The notes: generated by a model not told the origin, from the letters alone. A stretch of 64,000 bases of DNA from Pseudomonas sp. Os17 (GCF_001547895.1 NZ_AP014627.1:4219501-4283500); one strand, 5' to 3'; shown: positions 47,320 to 56,236, counted from the first letter of the stretch. Numbers and translations: made by a program.

Positions 47320-48314
47320 GGCCAGCTGGGCACTTCTCGACGGGCGCCGGTGGGCAAGGCCTGGGCCGGCATTTCGCCCCATTGGCCCTGGCCTTCGCTG
47401 GGGTTGGCGTTGGTGGATGCCAGTGCCTGGGGGCTTGGCCCCGATGCCGGCGCGCTGGGCGCAGTCTCCCGCCGCCGGTGGCGCAAGGCGAACTCGGCCA
47501 CGGCGTCGATATCTTCCTCGGCAATCGCCGGAGCACCGCGCCAGGCCGCGTGGGCGCGGGCCGCGCGCAGCCAGACCAGGTCGGCGCGCAGGCCGTCCAC
47601 GGCAGCGGCAAAGCAGCGCTCGGTGATCAGCGCCAGGGCCTGGTCGTCCAGCGGGATGCCGGCCAGGGCCGCCCGCGCCTGCTGGCAACGCTCGCGCAAT
47701 GCGGCCTGGGCCGGGGCCCACTGGGCGCAGAAGCCCAAAGGATCGCTGTCGAAATCCAGGCGGCGGCGGATGATCTGCCCGCGTTCTTCGGGGGCCGGCT
47801 GGCCGCTCAAGGCGACGTTGAGGCCGAAGCGGTCCAGCAGTTGCGGGCGCAGTTCGCCCTCTTCCGGGTTCATGGTGCCAATCAGCACGAACTTCGCCGA
47901 ATGGCGGTGAGAAATGCCGTCGCGCTCGATCAGGTTGGTGCCGCTGGCGGCCACGTCCAGCAGCAGGTCCACCAGGTGATCGGGCAGCAGGTTGACTTCA
48001 TCGACGTAGAGCACGCCACCGTCGGCCTTGGCCAGCACGCCGGGGGAAAACTGCGCGCGGCCTTCGCCCAGGGCGGCGTCCAGGTCCAGGGTGCCCACCA
48101 GGCGCTCTTCGCTGGCGCCCAGGGGCAAGGTGACGAACTGGCCGCTGGCCAAGAGATCGGCCAGGCCCCGGGCCAGGGTCGACTTGGCCATGCCACGGGG
48201 GCCCTCGATCAGCACGCCGCCGATCTTCGGGTCGATGGCGGTCAGGCACAGGGCCAGTTTCAGCGCTTCGGCGCCGACCACGGCGGACAGCGGAAAATGG
48301 GGGGTGTCGCTCAT
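47307..48314 (-). CDS. chlI: Magnesium/cobalt-chelatase ATPase subunit (ChlI-like, zero-frame product)
   Basis: 335 aa from ATG 48314; the longer frame to 48389 starts in a REP element. AAA+ ATPase: Walker A is GPRGMAKSTLARGLADLL (about residues 38-55), Walker B is GVLYVDEVNLLPDHL, sensor 1 is LIGTMNPEEGELRPQLLDRFGL. The last ~40 residues are a Pro/Ala/Ser-rich linker, as in ChlD-type fusions, and the frame stops at TAG two codons after a slippery AAAAAAG. It is therefore the short product of a chlI/chlD frameshift gene. Follows cobN on the same strand across a REP element; ATP-driven partner of CobN in inserting cobalt into hydrogenobyrinate diamide. Confidence 0.9.
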   Translation of the reverse strand: MSDTPHFPLSAVVGAEALKLALCLTAIDPKIGGVLIEGPRGMAKSTLARGLADLLASGQFVTLPLGASEERLVGTLDLDAALGEGRAQFSPGVLAKADGGVLYVDEVNLLPDHLVDLLLDVAASGTNLIERDGISHRHSAKFVLIGTMNPEEGELRPQLLDRFGLNVALSGQPAPEERGQIIRRRLDFDSDPLGFCAQWAPAQAALRERCQQARAALAGIPLDDQALALITERCFAAAVDGLRADLVWLRAARAHAAWRGAPAIAEEDIDAVAEFALRHRRRETAPSAPASGPSPQALASTNANPSEGQGQWGEMPAQALPTGARREVPSWPKKP

Positions 48315-48361
48315 GTCGGGGGCTCGCTTGGGTCGGGTCGGTGGTGTCCAGGAGGACGCTT

Positions 48362-48423
48362 TCGCGAGCAAGCTCGCTCCTACAGGCATCGCATTGCCGT
48401 TGTAGGAGCGAGCTTGCTCGCGA
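48362..48423. repeat. REP-type inverted pair between cobN and chlI
   Basis: TCGCGAGCAAGCTCGCTCCTA (its first 20 bases at 48362-48381) and its reverse complement at the other end flank a short spacer, a perfect Pseudomonas REP doublet with arms of about 22-23 bp. It lies within the cobalamin operon, so a large stem can form in the transcript between the two genes. Confidence 0.85.
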
Positions 48424-48446
48424 TCGAGTGCGCAGCACTCGCCGCC

Positions 48447-51400
48447 TCAGGAATCTTCTTCAATATCCAGCAACAGGTGCTCCAGGGCCTCGCGGTACTC
48501 GCCGGGCTCTTGCCACAGGCCGCGCTGCTGGGCTTCCAGAAGGCGCTCGGTCATGTCGCGCAAGGCGTGGGGATTATGCTGGCGGACGAACTCACGGGTC
48601 GAGTCGTCCAGCAGGTAGGCGTCCGCCAGCAAGGCGTACTGGTGATCGTCGATCAGCTCGGTGGTGGCGTCGAAGGCGAACAGGTTGTCCAGGGTCGCGG
48701 CCATTTCGAAGGCGCCCTTGTAGCCATGGCGCTTGACCCCTTCGATCCACTTCGGATTGGCCGCCCGGGAGCGGATCACCCGGTTCAGCTCTTCCTTGAG
48801 GGTGCGGATCTTCGGCAGGTCCGGCTGGCTGTGGTCGCCGTGATAGCTGGCGGCCTTGGCCCCGCTGAGGCTTTCCACCGCCGCCAGCATGCCGCCCTGG
48901 AACTGGTAGTAGTCGTTGGAATCCAGCAGGTCGTGCTCGCGGTTGTCCTGGTTCTGCAGCACCGCCTGCACTTGCCCCAGGCGGGTGGCGAACTGCTCGC
49001 GGGCGGCGGTGCCTTCATCCTGGCCGCCATAGGCGTAGCCGCCCCAGTTCAGGTAGACCTCGGCCAGGTCTTCGCGGCTCTGCCACAGGCGACCGTCGAT
49101 GGCGCCCTGGACCCCGGCGCCGTAGGCCCCGGGCTTGGCGCCGAAGATCCGCCAGCCGGCCTGACGCGCCGCGCTGTCCTGGTCCAGGCCGGAGGCGATC
49201 AAGGCTGCGCGCTCGGCGCGAACCCTGGCCGCCAGCGGGTTCATGTCCTCAGGCTCGTCGAGGGCCGCCACCGCCTGTACCGCTGCGTCGAACAGGCGGA
49301 TCAGGTTGGCGAAGGCGTCGCGGAAGAACCCGGACACCCGCAGGGTCACGTCGACCCGCGGCCGGTCCAGCAGGCTCAGGGGCAGGATCTCGAAATCGTC
49401 GACTCGCTGGCTGCCGGTGGCCCACACCGGGCGCACCCCCATCAGGGCCATGGCCTGGGCGATGTCGTCACCGCCGGTGCGCATGGTGGCGGTGCCCCAG
49501 ACCGACAGGCCCAGGTGCAGCAGGTGGTCGCCGTGGTCCTGCAGGTGGCGTTCGAGAATCAGGTTCGCCGACTGAAAACCGATGCGCCAGGCGGTGGTGG
49601 TGGGCAGGTTGCGCACGTCCACCGAATAGAAGTTGCGCCCGGTGGGCAGCACGTCCAGACGCCCGCGGCTGGGCGCGCCGCTGGGCCCGGCGGGAACGAA
49701 ACGCCCGCTCAGGGCCTCCAGCAGGCCGCGCATTTCCGCCGGGCCGCAGGCGTCCAGGCGCGGCGCGACCACCTCGCGCAGGCCATCGATAATGCTCTGC
49801 ACCGGCTCCCAGCCGGGTTCATCCAGCTGCGCCAGCGGGCCCTGGAGCGCCGCCTCGATCAACTCGGCGGCATACAGCTCCAGGCGCTCGCGCGTATCGC
49901 CGGCGGTGCGCCAGAGCCCATCGCTGATCTGCCGCAACGGCTGCGGCCGGCGTCCGGTCCAGGGTTCGGCCAGGGCACAGTCCAGCGGATCGAAGCCCAG
50001 GCCGAAGGCCTTGGCCAGGGCCCGCAACAGACTGGCGTGGGCGCCCTTGCCATCGCCCCGGGGAATGCGCAGCAAGGCCAGCAGGGTGTCGAGGCGCAAG
50101 CGGCCCTCGGGGGATTCGCCGAACACGTGCAGGCCATCGCGGATCTGCGACTCCTTGAGGTCGCACAGGTAGGTGTCCAGCCGCGGCAGCCAGATGGCGG
50201 CGTCGGCGTCGCTGTCGAGCGCGCCCTCCAGTTGCAGCTCGCGGTCGATATGGGTTTCGCGCACCAGCTGCAGGATGTCTCGCTGCAGCTCGCGGGCACG
50301 ACGTGGGTCCAGCAGCTGGGCTTCGTAGTATTCGTCCGCCAGCAGTTCCAGGTTGCGCAGCGGGCCGTAGGTTTCGGCGCGGGTCAGCGGCGGCATCAGG
50401 TGGTCGATGATCACCGCCTGGGTCCGGCGCTTGGCCTGGGCGCCCTCCCCCGGGTCGTTGACGATGAACGGGTAGATGTTCGGCAGTGGCCCCAGCAGCG
50501 CGTCCGGCCAGCAGTTCTCCGACAGGCCGACGCCCTTGCCCGGCAGCCACTCCAGGTTGCCGTGCTTGCCGACGTGGATCAGCGCATGGGCGCCGTAGGC
50601 CTGGCGCAGCCAGAAGTAGAACGCCAGGTAGCCGTGGGGCGGCACCAGGTCCGGGTCGTGGTAGACCGCGCTGGGGTCCACCTGGTAACCCCGGGCCGGC
50701 TGGATGCCGACAAAGGTCAGGCCAAAGCGCAGGCCGGCGATCATCATCCGCCCGTTGCGGAACATCGGGTCCTGCTGGGGTGCGCCCCAGCGTTGCAGCA
50801 CCGCCTCGCGATTGGCAGGCGGCAAGGCCTGGAACATTGCCGCGTAGTCCTCCAGGGCCAGGCTTTGCAGGCACGGACGCTGGTCGAGGCTGTCCAGGTC
50901 GTTGCTGACCCCGCCCAGCAACTGCTGGATCAACTCGGTGCCGCTGGCGGGCAACTCGGCCGGCAGCGGATAGCCTTCGGCGTGCAGGGCCTTGAGGATG
51001 TTCAGCGCCGCCGCCGGGGTGTCCAGGCCGACGCCGTTGCCGATGCGCCCGTCCCGGGTCGGGTAGTTGGCCAGCACCAGGGCAATGCGCTTGTGGCCGT
51101 TGTCCAGGCGCCCCAGTTCGACCCAGCGCCGGGCCAGCTCGGCGACAAAATCCATGCGTTCGGGCTGGCCGCGGTAGCACACCACGTCCGACTGGCTGCG
51201 CTCGCTGCGCCAGGCCAGGTCCTTGAAGCTGATGGGCCGGCTGATGATGCGTCCGTCCAGTTCCGGCAAGGCGATGTGCATGGCCAGGTCCCGCGGGCCC
51301 AGGCCCTGCTCGCTGTCGCGCCAGCCCGGCTCGTTGTCCTGGGCGCAGATGGCCTGGATCACCGGGATATTGCGGCGGAACGGCCGCAAGTGCGGCGCCT

Positions 51401-52220
51401 CGGGGCTGGACTGGGCAAAGCCGGTGGTGTTGAGGATCACCCCGGCCGCGGTTTCATCCAGCCAGTCTTCCACCTGGCTCAGGCAGCCGGGCTCCTTGAG
51501 GCTGGCCACCGCTATTGGCAAGGGGTTGAGGCCCGCCGCCAGCAAACGCTGGCAGAACAGGTCGATAAATCCGGTGTTGGCCGCCTGCAGGTGGGAGCGG
51601 TAGAACAGCAGCGCCGCCACCGCTTGACCAGGCTGCCAATCGGCCTGCCAGTCGCTGAGGGCGGCCTGGCTCTTGTGCGGGTGATAGATCGCCGTGCGTG
51701 GCAGGGTCTGCGGTTCGCTCCAGGGATAGTCGCGCCCCAGCAGGCCGCTGGCCAGGCAACGGTAGAAATTCAGCGCGTTGTCCCGCCCGCCCTGGCGCAG
51801 GAACTGCCACAGGCGGTCGCGCTCGACGGGGCCCAAGGTGCTCAGGTCGCTGAGTTCCGGGTCCGGGCGGTCGTCCCCCGGCACCAGGATCAGTTGCACC
51901 CCGCGCTGGGACAGCTCCACCAGCCGCTCGACGCCGTAGCGCCAGTAGCCGATGCCGCCGTGCAGGGAGATCAGGATCACCTTGGCGTGGCGCAGCACCT
52001 GGTCGACATACAGGTCCACCGAAGCGTGGTTCTGCACCTGCATCGGGTTGGCCAGGCGAAAGCTGGGGTAATCCACGGGCAACTGCTCGGCGGCATCCGC
52101 CAGCAGCGCCAGGCTGGAGTCGCCGCTGCACAGGATCACCAGCTCGGCGGGGGTTTGTCCAAGGTCGGCAATGTTGTCATCCGACACGAAACCGCCGGGC
52201 TGGGTCCTGAGCAGGTGCAT
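48447..52220 (-). CDS. cobN: Cobaltochelatase large subunit CobN
   Basis: 1,257 aa, the usual CobN length. This subunit binds hydrogenobyrinic acid a,c-diamide and cobalt; with the ATPase and vWA partners it inserts Co2+ in the aerobic cobalamin pathway. Family blocks seen include SLHGGIGYWRYGVERL, TTGFAQSSPEAPHL, LVLANYPTRDGRIGNGVGLDTP, HVGKHGNLEWLPGKGVGLSE, VWGTATMRTGGDDIAQAMALMG (in outline) and KGAFEMAATLDNLFAFDATTEL. It starts 3 bp after the cobW stop and precedes the frameshift chlI/chlD gene. Regulation is probably through the B12 riboswitch upstream of cobW. Confidence 0.96.
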   Translation of the reverse strand: MHLLRTQPGGFVSDDNIADLGQTPAELVILCSGDSSLALLADAAEQLPVDYPSFRLANPMQVQNHASVDLYVDQVLRHAKVILISLHGGIGYWRYGVERLVELSQRGVQLILVPGDDRPDPELSDLSTLGPVERDRLWQFLRQGGRDNALNFYRCLASGLLGRDYPWSEPQTLPRTAIYHPHKSQAALSDWQADWQPGQAVAALLFYRSHLQAANTGFIDLFCQRLLAAGLNPLPIAVASLKEPGCLSQVEDWLDETAAGVILNTTGFAQSSPEAPHLRPFRRNIPVIQAICAQDNEPGWRDSEQGLGPRDLAMHIALPELDGRIISRPISFKDLAWRSERSQSDVVCYRGQPERMDFVAELARRWVELGRLDNGHKRIALVLANYPTRDGRIGNGVGLDTPAAALNILKALHAEGYPLPAELPASGTELIQQLLGGVSNDLDSLDQRPCLQSLALEDYAAMFQALPPANREAVLQRWGAPQQDPMFRNGRMMIAGLRFGLTFVGIQPARGYQVDPSAVYHDPDLVPPHGYLAFYFWLRQAYGAHALIHVGKHGNLEWLPGKGVGLSENCWPDALLGPLPNIYPFIVNDPGEGAQAKRRTQAVIIDHLMPPLTRAETYGPLRNLELLADEYYEAQLLDPRRARELQRDILQLVRETHIDRELQLEGALDSDADAAIWLPRLDTYLCDLKESQIRDGLHVFGESPEGRLRLDTLLALLRIPRGDGKGAHASLLRALAKAFGLGFDPLDCALAEPWTGRRPQPLRQISDGLWRTAGDTRERLELYAAELIEAALQGPLAQLDEPGWEPVQSIIDGLREVVAPRLDACGPAEMRGLLEALSGRFVPAGPSGAPSRGRLDVLPTGRNFYSVDVRNLPTTTAWRIGFQSANLILERHLQDHGDHLLHLGLSVWGTATMRTGGDDIAQAMALMGVRPVWATGSQRVDDFEILPLSLLDRPRVDVTLRVSGFFRDAFANLIRLFDAAVQAVAALDEPEDMNPLAARVRAERAALIASGLDQDSAARQAGWRIFGAKPGAYGAGVQGAIDGRLWQSREDLAEVYLNWGGYAYGGQDEGTAAREQFATRLGQVQAVLQNQDNREHDLLDSNDYYQFQGGMLAAVESLSGAKAASYHGDHSQPDLPKIRTLKEELNRVIRSRAANPKWIEGVKRHGYKGAFEMAATLDNLFAFDATTELIDDHQYALLADAYLLDDSTREFVRQHNPHALRDMTERLLEAQQRGLWQEPGEYREALEHLLLDIEEDS

Positions 52221-52223
52221 GGC

Positions 52224-53294
52224 TTACACGCTGAGGGCGGCGCGCAGTTGCGCTTCGAGTTGGGCGGCGTCCAGCTCCTGGCCGATCAGTACCAGGCGCG
52301 TGGTGCGGGCTTCGTCAGCGCCCCACTTGCGGTCGAAGTGCTTGTCGAAGCGGGTGCCCACGCCCTGGATCAGCAGGCGCATCGGCTTGTTGGGGATCGC
52401 GGCGAAGCCCTTGACCCGCAGGATGCCGTGCTTGACCACCAGCTGGGTCAGGGCGTCCAGCAGCAGGCTTTCGTCGGCCTGGGGCAGTTCGATGGAGATG
52501 GAGTCGAAAGCGTCGTGATCGTGGTCGTCGTGATCGTCATCGCCGTCGTGGTGATGGTCGTGGTGGCTGTGACGGCTGTCGATGTGTTCCTCGGAACCGG
52601 CGCCCAGGCCCAGCAGCACATCCAGCGGCAGGCGGCCGCTGCTGGCTTCGATGACTTTCACCGCCGGCGGCAGTTCTTCGGCCACTTCCAGGCGCACCTT
52701 GGCCAGGTCTGCGGGGTCGATCAGGTCGGTCTTGTTGAGGATCACCAGGTCGGCGCTGGACAGCTGGTCGGCGAACAGCTCGTGCAGCGGCGATTCGTGG
52801 TCCAGGTTGGGGTCGAGCTTGCGCTGGGCGTCCACTTGGTCGGGGAACGCGGCGAAGGTGCCGGCGGCCACGGCCGGGCTGTCGACCACGGTGATCACCG
52901 CGTCGACGGTGCAGGCGCTGCGGATTTCCGGCCACTGGAAGGCCTGGACCAGGGGCTTGGGCAGGGCCAGGCCGGAGGTTTCGATGAGGATGTGGTCCAG
53001 GTCGCCACGGCGCGCCACCAGTTCGCGCATCACCGGGAAGAACTCTTCCTGCACGGTGCAGCACAGGCAGCCGTTGGCCAGCTCGTAGACCCGGCCGCTG
53101 GCCTCTTCTTCAGTGCACCCGATGGCGCATTGCTTGAGGATTTCACCGTCGATGCCCAGCTCGCCGAACTCGTTGACGATCACCGCGATGCGCCGGCCCT
53201 GGGCGTTGTCCAGCATGTGCCGCAGCAAGGTGGTCTTACCCGAGCCAAGGAAGCCGGTGACGATGGTGACGGGAAGTTTGGCCAGTGTTTTCAT
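52224..53294 (-). CDS. cobW: CobW, GTP-binding metal chaperone
   Basis: 356 aa from ATG 53294. G3E GTPase: P-loop GFLGSGKTT (residues 14-22), the metal-binding CLCC motif at 76-79, and NKTDLIDPADLA as the guanine-specificity region. A His/Asp-rich stretch (HSHHDHHHDGDDDHDDHDHD) near residues 245-270 may hold metal, and the CobW C-terminal domain follows. CobW delivers cobalt for the chelatase in cobalamin synthesis. First gene of the operon, directly after a B12 riboswitch on the same strand. Confidence 0.95.
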   Translation of the reverse strand: MKTLAKLPVTIVTGFLGSGKTTLLRHMLDNAQGRRIAVIVNEFGELGIDGEILKQCAIGCTEEEASGRVYELANGCLCCTVQEEFFPVMRELVARRGDLDHILIETSGLALPKPLVQAFQWPEIRSACTVDAVITVVDSPAVAAGTFAAFPDQVDAQRKLDPNLDHESPLHELFADQLSSADLVILNKTDLIDPADLAKVRLEVAEELPPAVKVIEASSGRLPLDVLLGLGAGSEEHIDSRHSHHDHHHDGDDDHDDHDHDAFDSISIELPQADESLLLDALTQLVVKHGILRVKGFAAIPNKPMRLLIQGVGTRFDKHFDRKWGADEARTTRLVLIGQELDAAQLEAQLRAALSV

Positions 53295-53407
53295 CGGATG
53301 CCCCTTGGCAAAGGTGGCGGGCATACGGGACGAGAGCCACAGCGCAGAGGCGCGCGGAGATTTCGCCACCGGATCACCCCGCCCGGTTGTAGTGAGAATC
53401 TGGGATC

Positions 53408-53592
53408 GAGGCAGGTCTCCTGGCTGAGGGCTTGCCAGTCGTCGGACCGGCGGTTGCTGCGCCTTCCCGCCGGCGTTCTGGACGCGCAGGCAGTGGCCTT
53501 GCAGAAACGAAACCCTTCACAGTTGCGGGGGCAGCCGCGGCATCGACCGCGTTCCCTTCTTAGCTTCGACCGCTGGCCGAAGAACCTCGAAC
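53408..53592 (-). promoter_or_regulatory. Cobalamin riboswitch before cobW-cobN
   Basis: Read on the minus strand the leader contains GAAGCTAAGAAGGGAAC, then the B12-box-like GCTGCCCCCGCAACTGT, GCCACTGC, CGGGAAGGCG, and the closing AGCCAGGAGACCTGCCTC (53425-53408). Order and sequence match cobalamin riboswitches. It ends ~115 bp before the cobW ATG. High B12 should switch off cobW, cobN and chlI/chlD. Confidence 0.92.
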
Positions 53593-53689
53593 GCGCAAGG
53601 CTACGCAGAGCGCGGGGGACGGTCAATCGGCAATGCAGCGCCTCGCGCAATTGACGGCATCACCCCGCCCATGATTTGCTACGCGCCTT

Positions 53690-53895
53690 GTTACGGGTGC
53701 CCTTCACAGGGTGAAACGGGAAACCGGTGAATCACGTGCTTAACTAAAAAGCCGTGACCAGTCCGGTGCTGCCCCCGCAACGGTAAGCGAGCGAAGTGTC
53801 AGATCCACTGTGCCATGGCATGGGAAGGTGACACTTGCCGGCACGGTACGACATCAGTCGCCCCCTGCCCCTCGCGAGCCCGGAGACCGGCCCGC
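53690..53895 (+). promoter_or_regulatory. Cobalamin riboswitch before cbtB-cbtA
   Basis: Plus-strand leader with GGTGCCC...GGGAAACCGGTGA, the B12 box GTCCGGTGCTGCCCCCGCAA, CGGTAAGCG, CCACTG, GCATGGGAAGGTG, and the closing GAGCCCGGAGACCGGCCC (53876-53893). It starts ~100 bp from the divergent cobW riboswitch, so each is transcribed away from the other and both promoters must lie in 53593-53689. It should control cobalt uptake genes. Confidence 0.93.
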
Positions 53896-54006
53896 AACAC
53901 ACACATAACAAACCCGCGGTGGGCGGGCGCTGTTGCAAACCCTGCGTGCTCCTCACGCGGGGTTTTCCTGCGCTCCTCCCCCGCCGACACTCCAAAGGGA
54001 AGCGCC

Positions 54007-54195
54007 ATGTCGATCATCAGCAGCACCAGCCATTCCGCCAGCAGCACCTCCACCCTGAGCCAGCGCCTGGTGGCCGCCATCGGCGCGTCGCTGCTGGGCG
54101 CCTGCCTGGTGTATTTCGCCGGTTTCTCCCATATCGAAGCGGTGCACAACGCCGCCCACGACACCCGTCACAGCGCCGCCTTCCCTTGCCACTGA
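54007..54195 (+). CDS. cbtB: CbtB, small cobalt-transporter subunit
   Basis: 62 aa. One membrane helix (LVAAIGASLLGACLVYFAGF, residues ~20-39) and a His-rich C-terminus (HIEAVHNAAHDTRHSAAFPCH) that is the CbtB hallmark and probable cobalt ligand. It sits 112 bp after a B12 riboswitch and 11 bp before cbtA, the usual pair. A longer frame from 53815 overlaps the riboswitch and is rejected. Confidence 0.92.
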   Translation: MSIISSTSHSASSTSTLSQRLVAAIGASLLGACLVYFAGFSHIEAVHNAAHDTRHSAAFPCH

Positions 54196-54206
54196 GACCT
54201 GCCGAC

Positions 54207-54908
54207 ATGATCAAGCGTATTGCGCAAACCGCAGGGTTCACCGGGCTGCTGGCGGCCCTGCTGCTGACCCTGCTGCAAAGCTTGTGGGTCGCTCCGCTGA
54301 TCCTGCAGGCGGAAACCTATGAACAGGCCCCGGCCGCCCAAACTCATGAACACGCCGCCGGCGCCATGGCCGCGCACAGCCACGATGCCGAGGCCTGGGA
54401 GCCGGAAGACGGCTGGCAGCGCACCCTGTCCACCACCGGCGGCAACCTGGTAGTGGCGGTCGGCTTCGCCCTGATGCTGGCCGGGCTCTACACCCTGCGC
54501 GCGCCCAACCGTGCCTCGCAAGGCCTGCTCTGGGGTCTGGCCGGGTATACGACCTTCTGCCTGGCCCCCACTCTGGGCCTGCCTCCGGAATTGCCGGGAA
54601 CCGCAGCCGCCGACCTGGTGCAGCGCCAGGTGTGGTGGATCGGCGCTGCCGCTTCTACTGCCGTGGGCCTTGCCCTGATCGCGTTCGCCGGCCACTGGCT
54701 GCTGAAACTGCTGGGCGTGGCGATTATCGCCGTGCCCCACGTGATCGGCGCGCCCCAACCTGAAGTGCACTCGATGCTGGCGCCAGAAGCCCTGGAAGCA
54801 CAGTTCAAGATTGCCTCGCAGCTGACCAATGCCGCCTTCTGGCTGGCCCTGGGCCTGATCAGCGCCTGGCTGTTCCGGCGCAAGAACGCGGACCTGTACC
54901 CGGCATGA
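54207..54908 (+). CDS. cbtA: CbtA, cobalt transporter
   Basis: 233 aa with five predicted membrane helices: the first at residues ~8-33 (GFTGLLAALLLTLLQSLWVAPLI), then a periplasmic stretch with His/Glu residues (HEHAAGAMAAHSHDAEAWEPEDGWQR) that could bind metal, then four more. The family's usual LWGLAGYTTFCLAPTLGLPPELPG block is present. Together with CbtB it imports cobalt for cobalamin synthesis, replacing CbiMNQO or NiCoT in Pseudomonas. The stop overlaps the cobE ATG (ATGA). Confidence 0.94.
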   Translation: MIKRIAQTAGFTGLLAALLLTLLQSLWVAPLILQAETYEQAPAAQTHEHAAGAMAAHSHDAEAWEPEDGWQRTLSTTGGNLVVAVGFALMLAGLYTLRAPNRASQGLLWGLAGYTTFCLAPTLGLPPELPGTAAADLVQRQVWWIGAAASTAVGLALIAFAGHWLLKLLGVAIIAVPHVIGAPQPEVHSMLAPEALEAQFKIASQLTNAAFWLALGLISAWLFRRKNADLYPA

Positions 54909-55318
54909 TCGAAAGGCGCGCGGCGCCGGCCCTGGTGGTCGGCCTGGGGTGCCAGAAGGGCTGCCCGGTGACCACGCTGCGCGCCCTGCTTGAGCAGGTG
55001 CTGCAAGCCCACGGCCTGGAGAGCGGGCAACTCCTGGCCCTGGCCAGCATCGACTTGAAGCGCAGCGAGCCCGGCCTGCTGCAACTGGCGGATCAACTGG
55101 CCCTGCCGCTGACCTGCTTCAGCAGCAGTCAACTGGCGCCTTTCGCCTCGCGCCTGAGCCACCGCTCGCAGATCGCCTTTGAACACAGCGGCTGCTACGG
55201 CGTTGCCGAAAGCGCCGCCCTGGCCCTGGCCGAACAGTTGCACCCCGGCCCGGCCCGGCTGTTGATCCCCCGCCAGAAATACGCCCAGGCCACCCTGGCA
55301 TTGGCCGCCAGCCGGTAG
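54905..55318 (+). CDS. cobE: CobE-like cobalamin biosynthesis protein (CbiG C-terminal type)
   Basis: 137 aa. LVVGLGCQKGCPVTTLRALLEQVL, ASIDLKRSEPGLLQLADQLALPLTCFSSSQLA, and SGCYGVAESAALALAE match CobE / CbiG C-terminal domains. The protein is thought to help in the ring-contraction part of the aerobic cobalamin pathway. Coupled by a 4-base overlap to cbtA, and 82 bp before cobM, so likely in the riboswitch-controlled transcript. Confidence 0.88.
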   Translation: MIERRAAPALVVGLGCQKGCPVTTLRALLEQVLQAHGLESGQLLALASIDLKRSEPGLLQLADQLALPLTCFSSSQLAPFASRLSHRSQIAFEHSGCYGVAESAALALAEQLHPGPARLLIPRQKYAQATLALAASR

Positions 55319-55400
55319 ACTGGCCGACAATTCCCCGTCGCGAACATGAACATCGTTCATCTGCGACCCTGTTCCCGCCCTTTTTTCACAGGAGACAGCC

Positions 55401-56147
55401 ATGACTGTCTATTTCATCGGTGCCGGCCCCGGCGACCCGGAGCTGATTACCGTCAAGGGCCAGCGCCTGATCCATCGCTGCCCGGTGATCATCTACGCCG
55501 GCTCGCTGGTGCCCGCGGCCGTCCTCGAAGGTCACAGCGCGGACCGGGTGATCAACAGTGCCGAACTGCACCTGGAACAGATCATCGAGGCCATCAGGCA
55601 CGCGCACGACCAGGGCCAGGATGTGGCCCGGGTGCATTCCGGCGACCCGAGCCTGTACGGCGCCATCGGCGAACAGATTCGCTGCCTGCGGGAGCTGGGC
55701 ATTCCCTACGAGATCGTCCCCGGCGTCACCGCCACTGCCGCCTGCGCCGCCTTGCTGGGGGCCGAATTGACCCTGCCGGATGTGTCCCAGAGCGTGATCC
55801 TGACCCGCTATGCGGACAAGACCGCCATGCCCGCCGGTGAAGACTTCGCCAGCCTCGCGGCCCATGGCGCCACCATGGCGATTCACCTGGGGGTCAACCA
55901 CCTGGAGAAGATAGTCACCGAGCTGCTGCCCCATTACGGCGCCGACTGCCCGATTGCCGTGGTACACCGGGCCACCTGGCCGGACCAGGACTGGGTCCTG
56001 GGCACCCTGACGGACATTGCCGAGAAGGTTGCGGCCAAGGGCTTCCGGCGCACGGCGCTGATTCTGGTGGGCCGGGTGCTGGCCACGGACGTGTTCAGCG
56101 AGTCATCGCTGTACCGCGCCGGACACGCGCATCTCTATCGCCCCTGA
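55401..56147 (+). CDS. cobM: Precorrin-4 C11-methyltransferase
   Basis: 248 aa, normal length. The tetrapyrrole-methylase fold begins FIGAGPGDPELITVKGQRL (SAM-binding loop). VPGVTATAACAALLGAELTLPDVSQSVILTR (in part), GATMAIHLGVNHLEKI and the DWVLGTL block follow CobM. It adds a methyl to C11 of precorrin-4 in the aerobic route to cobalamin. ACAGGAGACAGCC lies upstream of the ATG. An 82-bp gap separates it from cobE; a hairpin terminator follows it. Confidence 0.94.
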   Translation: MTVYFIGAGPGDPELITVKGQRLIHRCPVIIYAGSLVPAAVLEGHSADRVINSAELHLEQIIEAIRHAHDQGQDVARVHSGDPSLYGAIGEQIRCLRELGIPYEIVPGVTATAACAALLGAELTLPDVSQSVILTRYADKTAMPAGEDFASLAAHGATMAIHLGVNHLEKIVTELLPHYGADCPIAVVHRATWPDQDWVLGTLTDIAEKVAAKGFRRTALILVGRVLATDVFSESSLYRAGHAHLYRP

Positions 56148-56152
56148 CCCCT

Positions 56153-56236
56153 TTGCGGGAACTGGCTTGCCAGCAAAGGCGATCTCGGCATTGGCACAAG
56201 GCTTGAGGGCCCTTTCGCCGGCAAGCCGGCTCCTAC
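56153..56236. repeat. REP-like inverted element after cobM
   Basis: An inverted pair with diverged arms: GCGGGAACTGGCTTGCCAGC on the left and GCCGGCAAGCCGGCTCCTAC on the right, separated by ~45 bp. The right arm is the common Pseudomonas REP core, which is also seen after metH. Confidence 0.7.

Noticed and set aside
46654..47721. vWA frame read as an independent 355-aa gene from 47721
   Set aside because: The upstream 130 residues are a shadow of the ATPase gene and unlike any protein; the frameshift model explains the frame change better.
47382..53654. A 2,090-aa plus-strand open frame
   Set aside because: It is antisense to cobN, cobW and chlI, is composed mainly of Gln, Gly, Ala, His and Arg, and shows no domain. 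It is a high-GC shadow frame.
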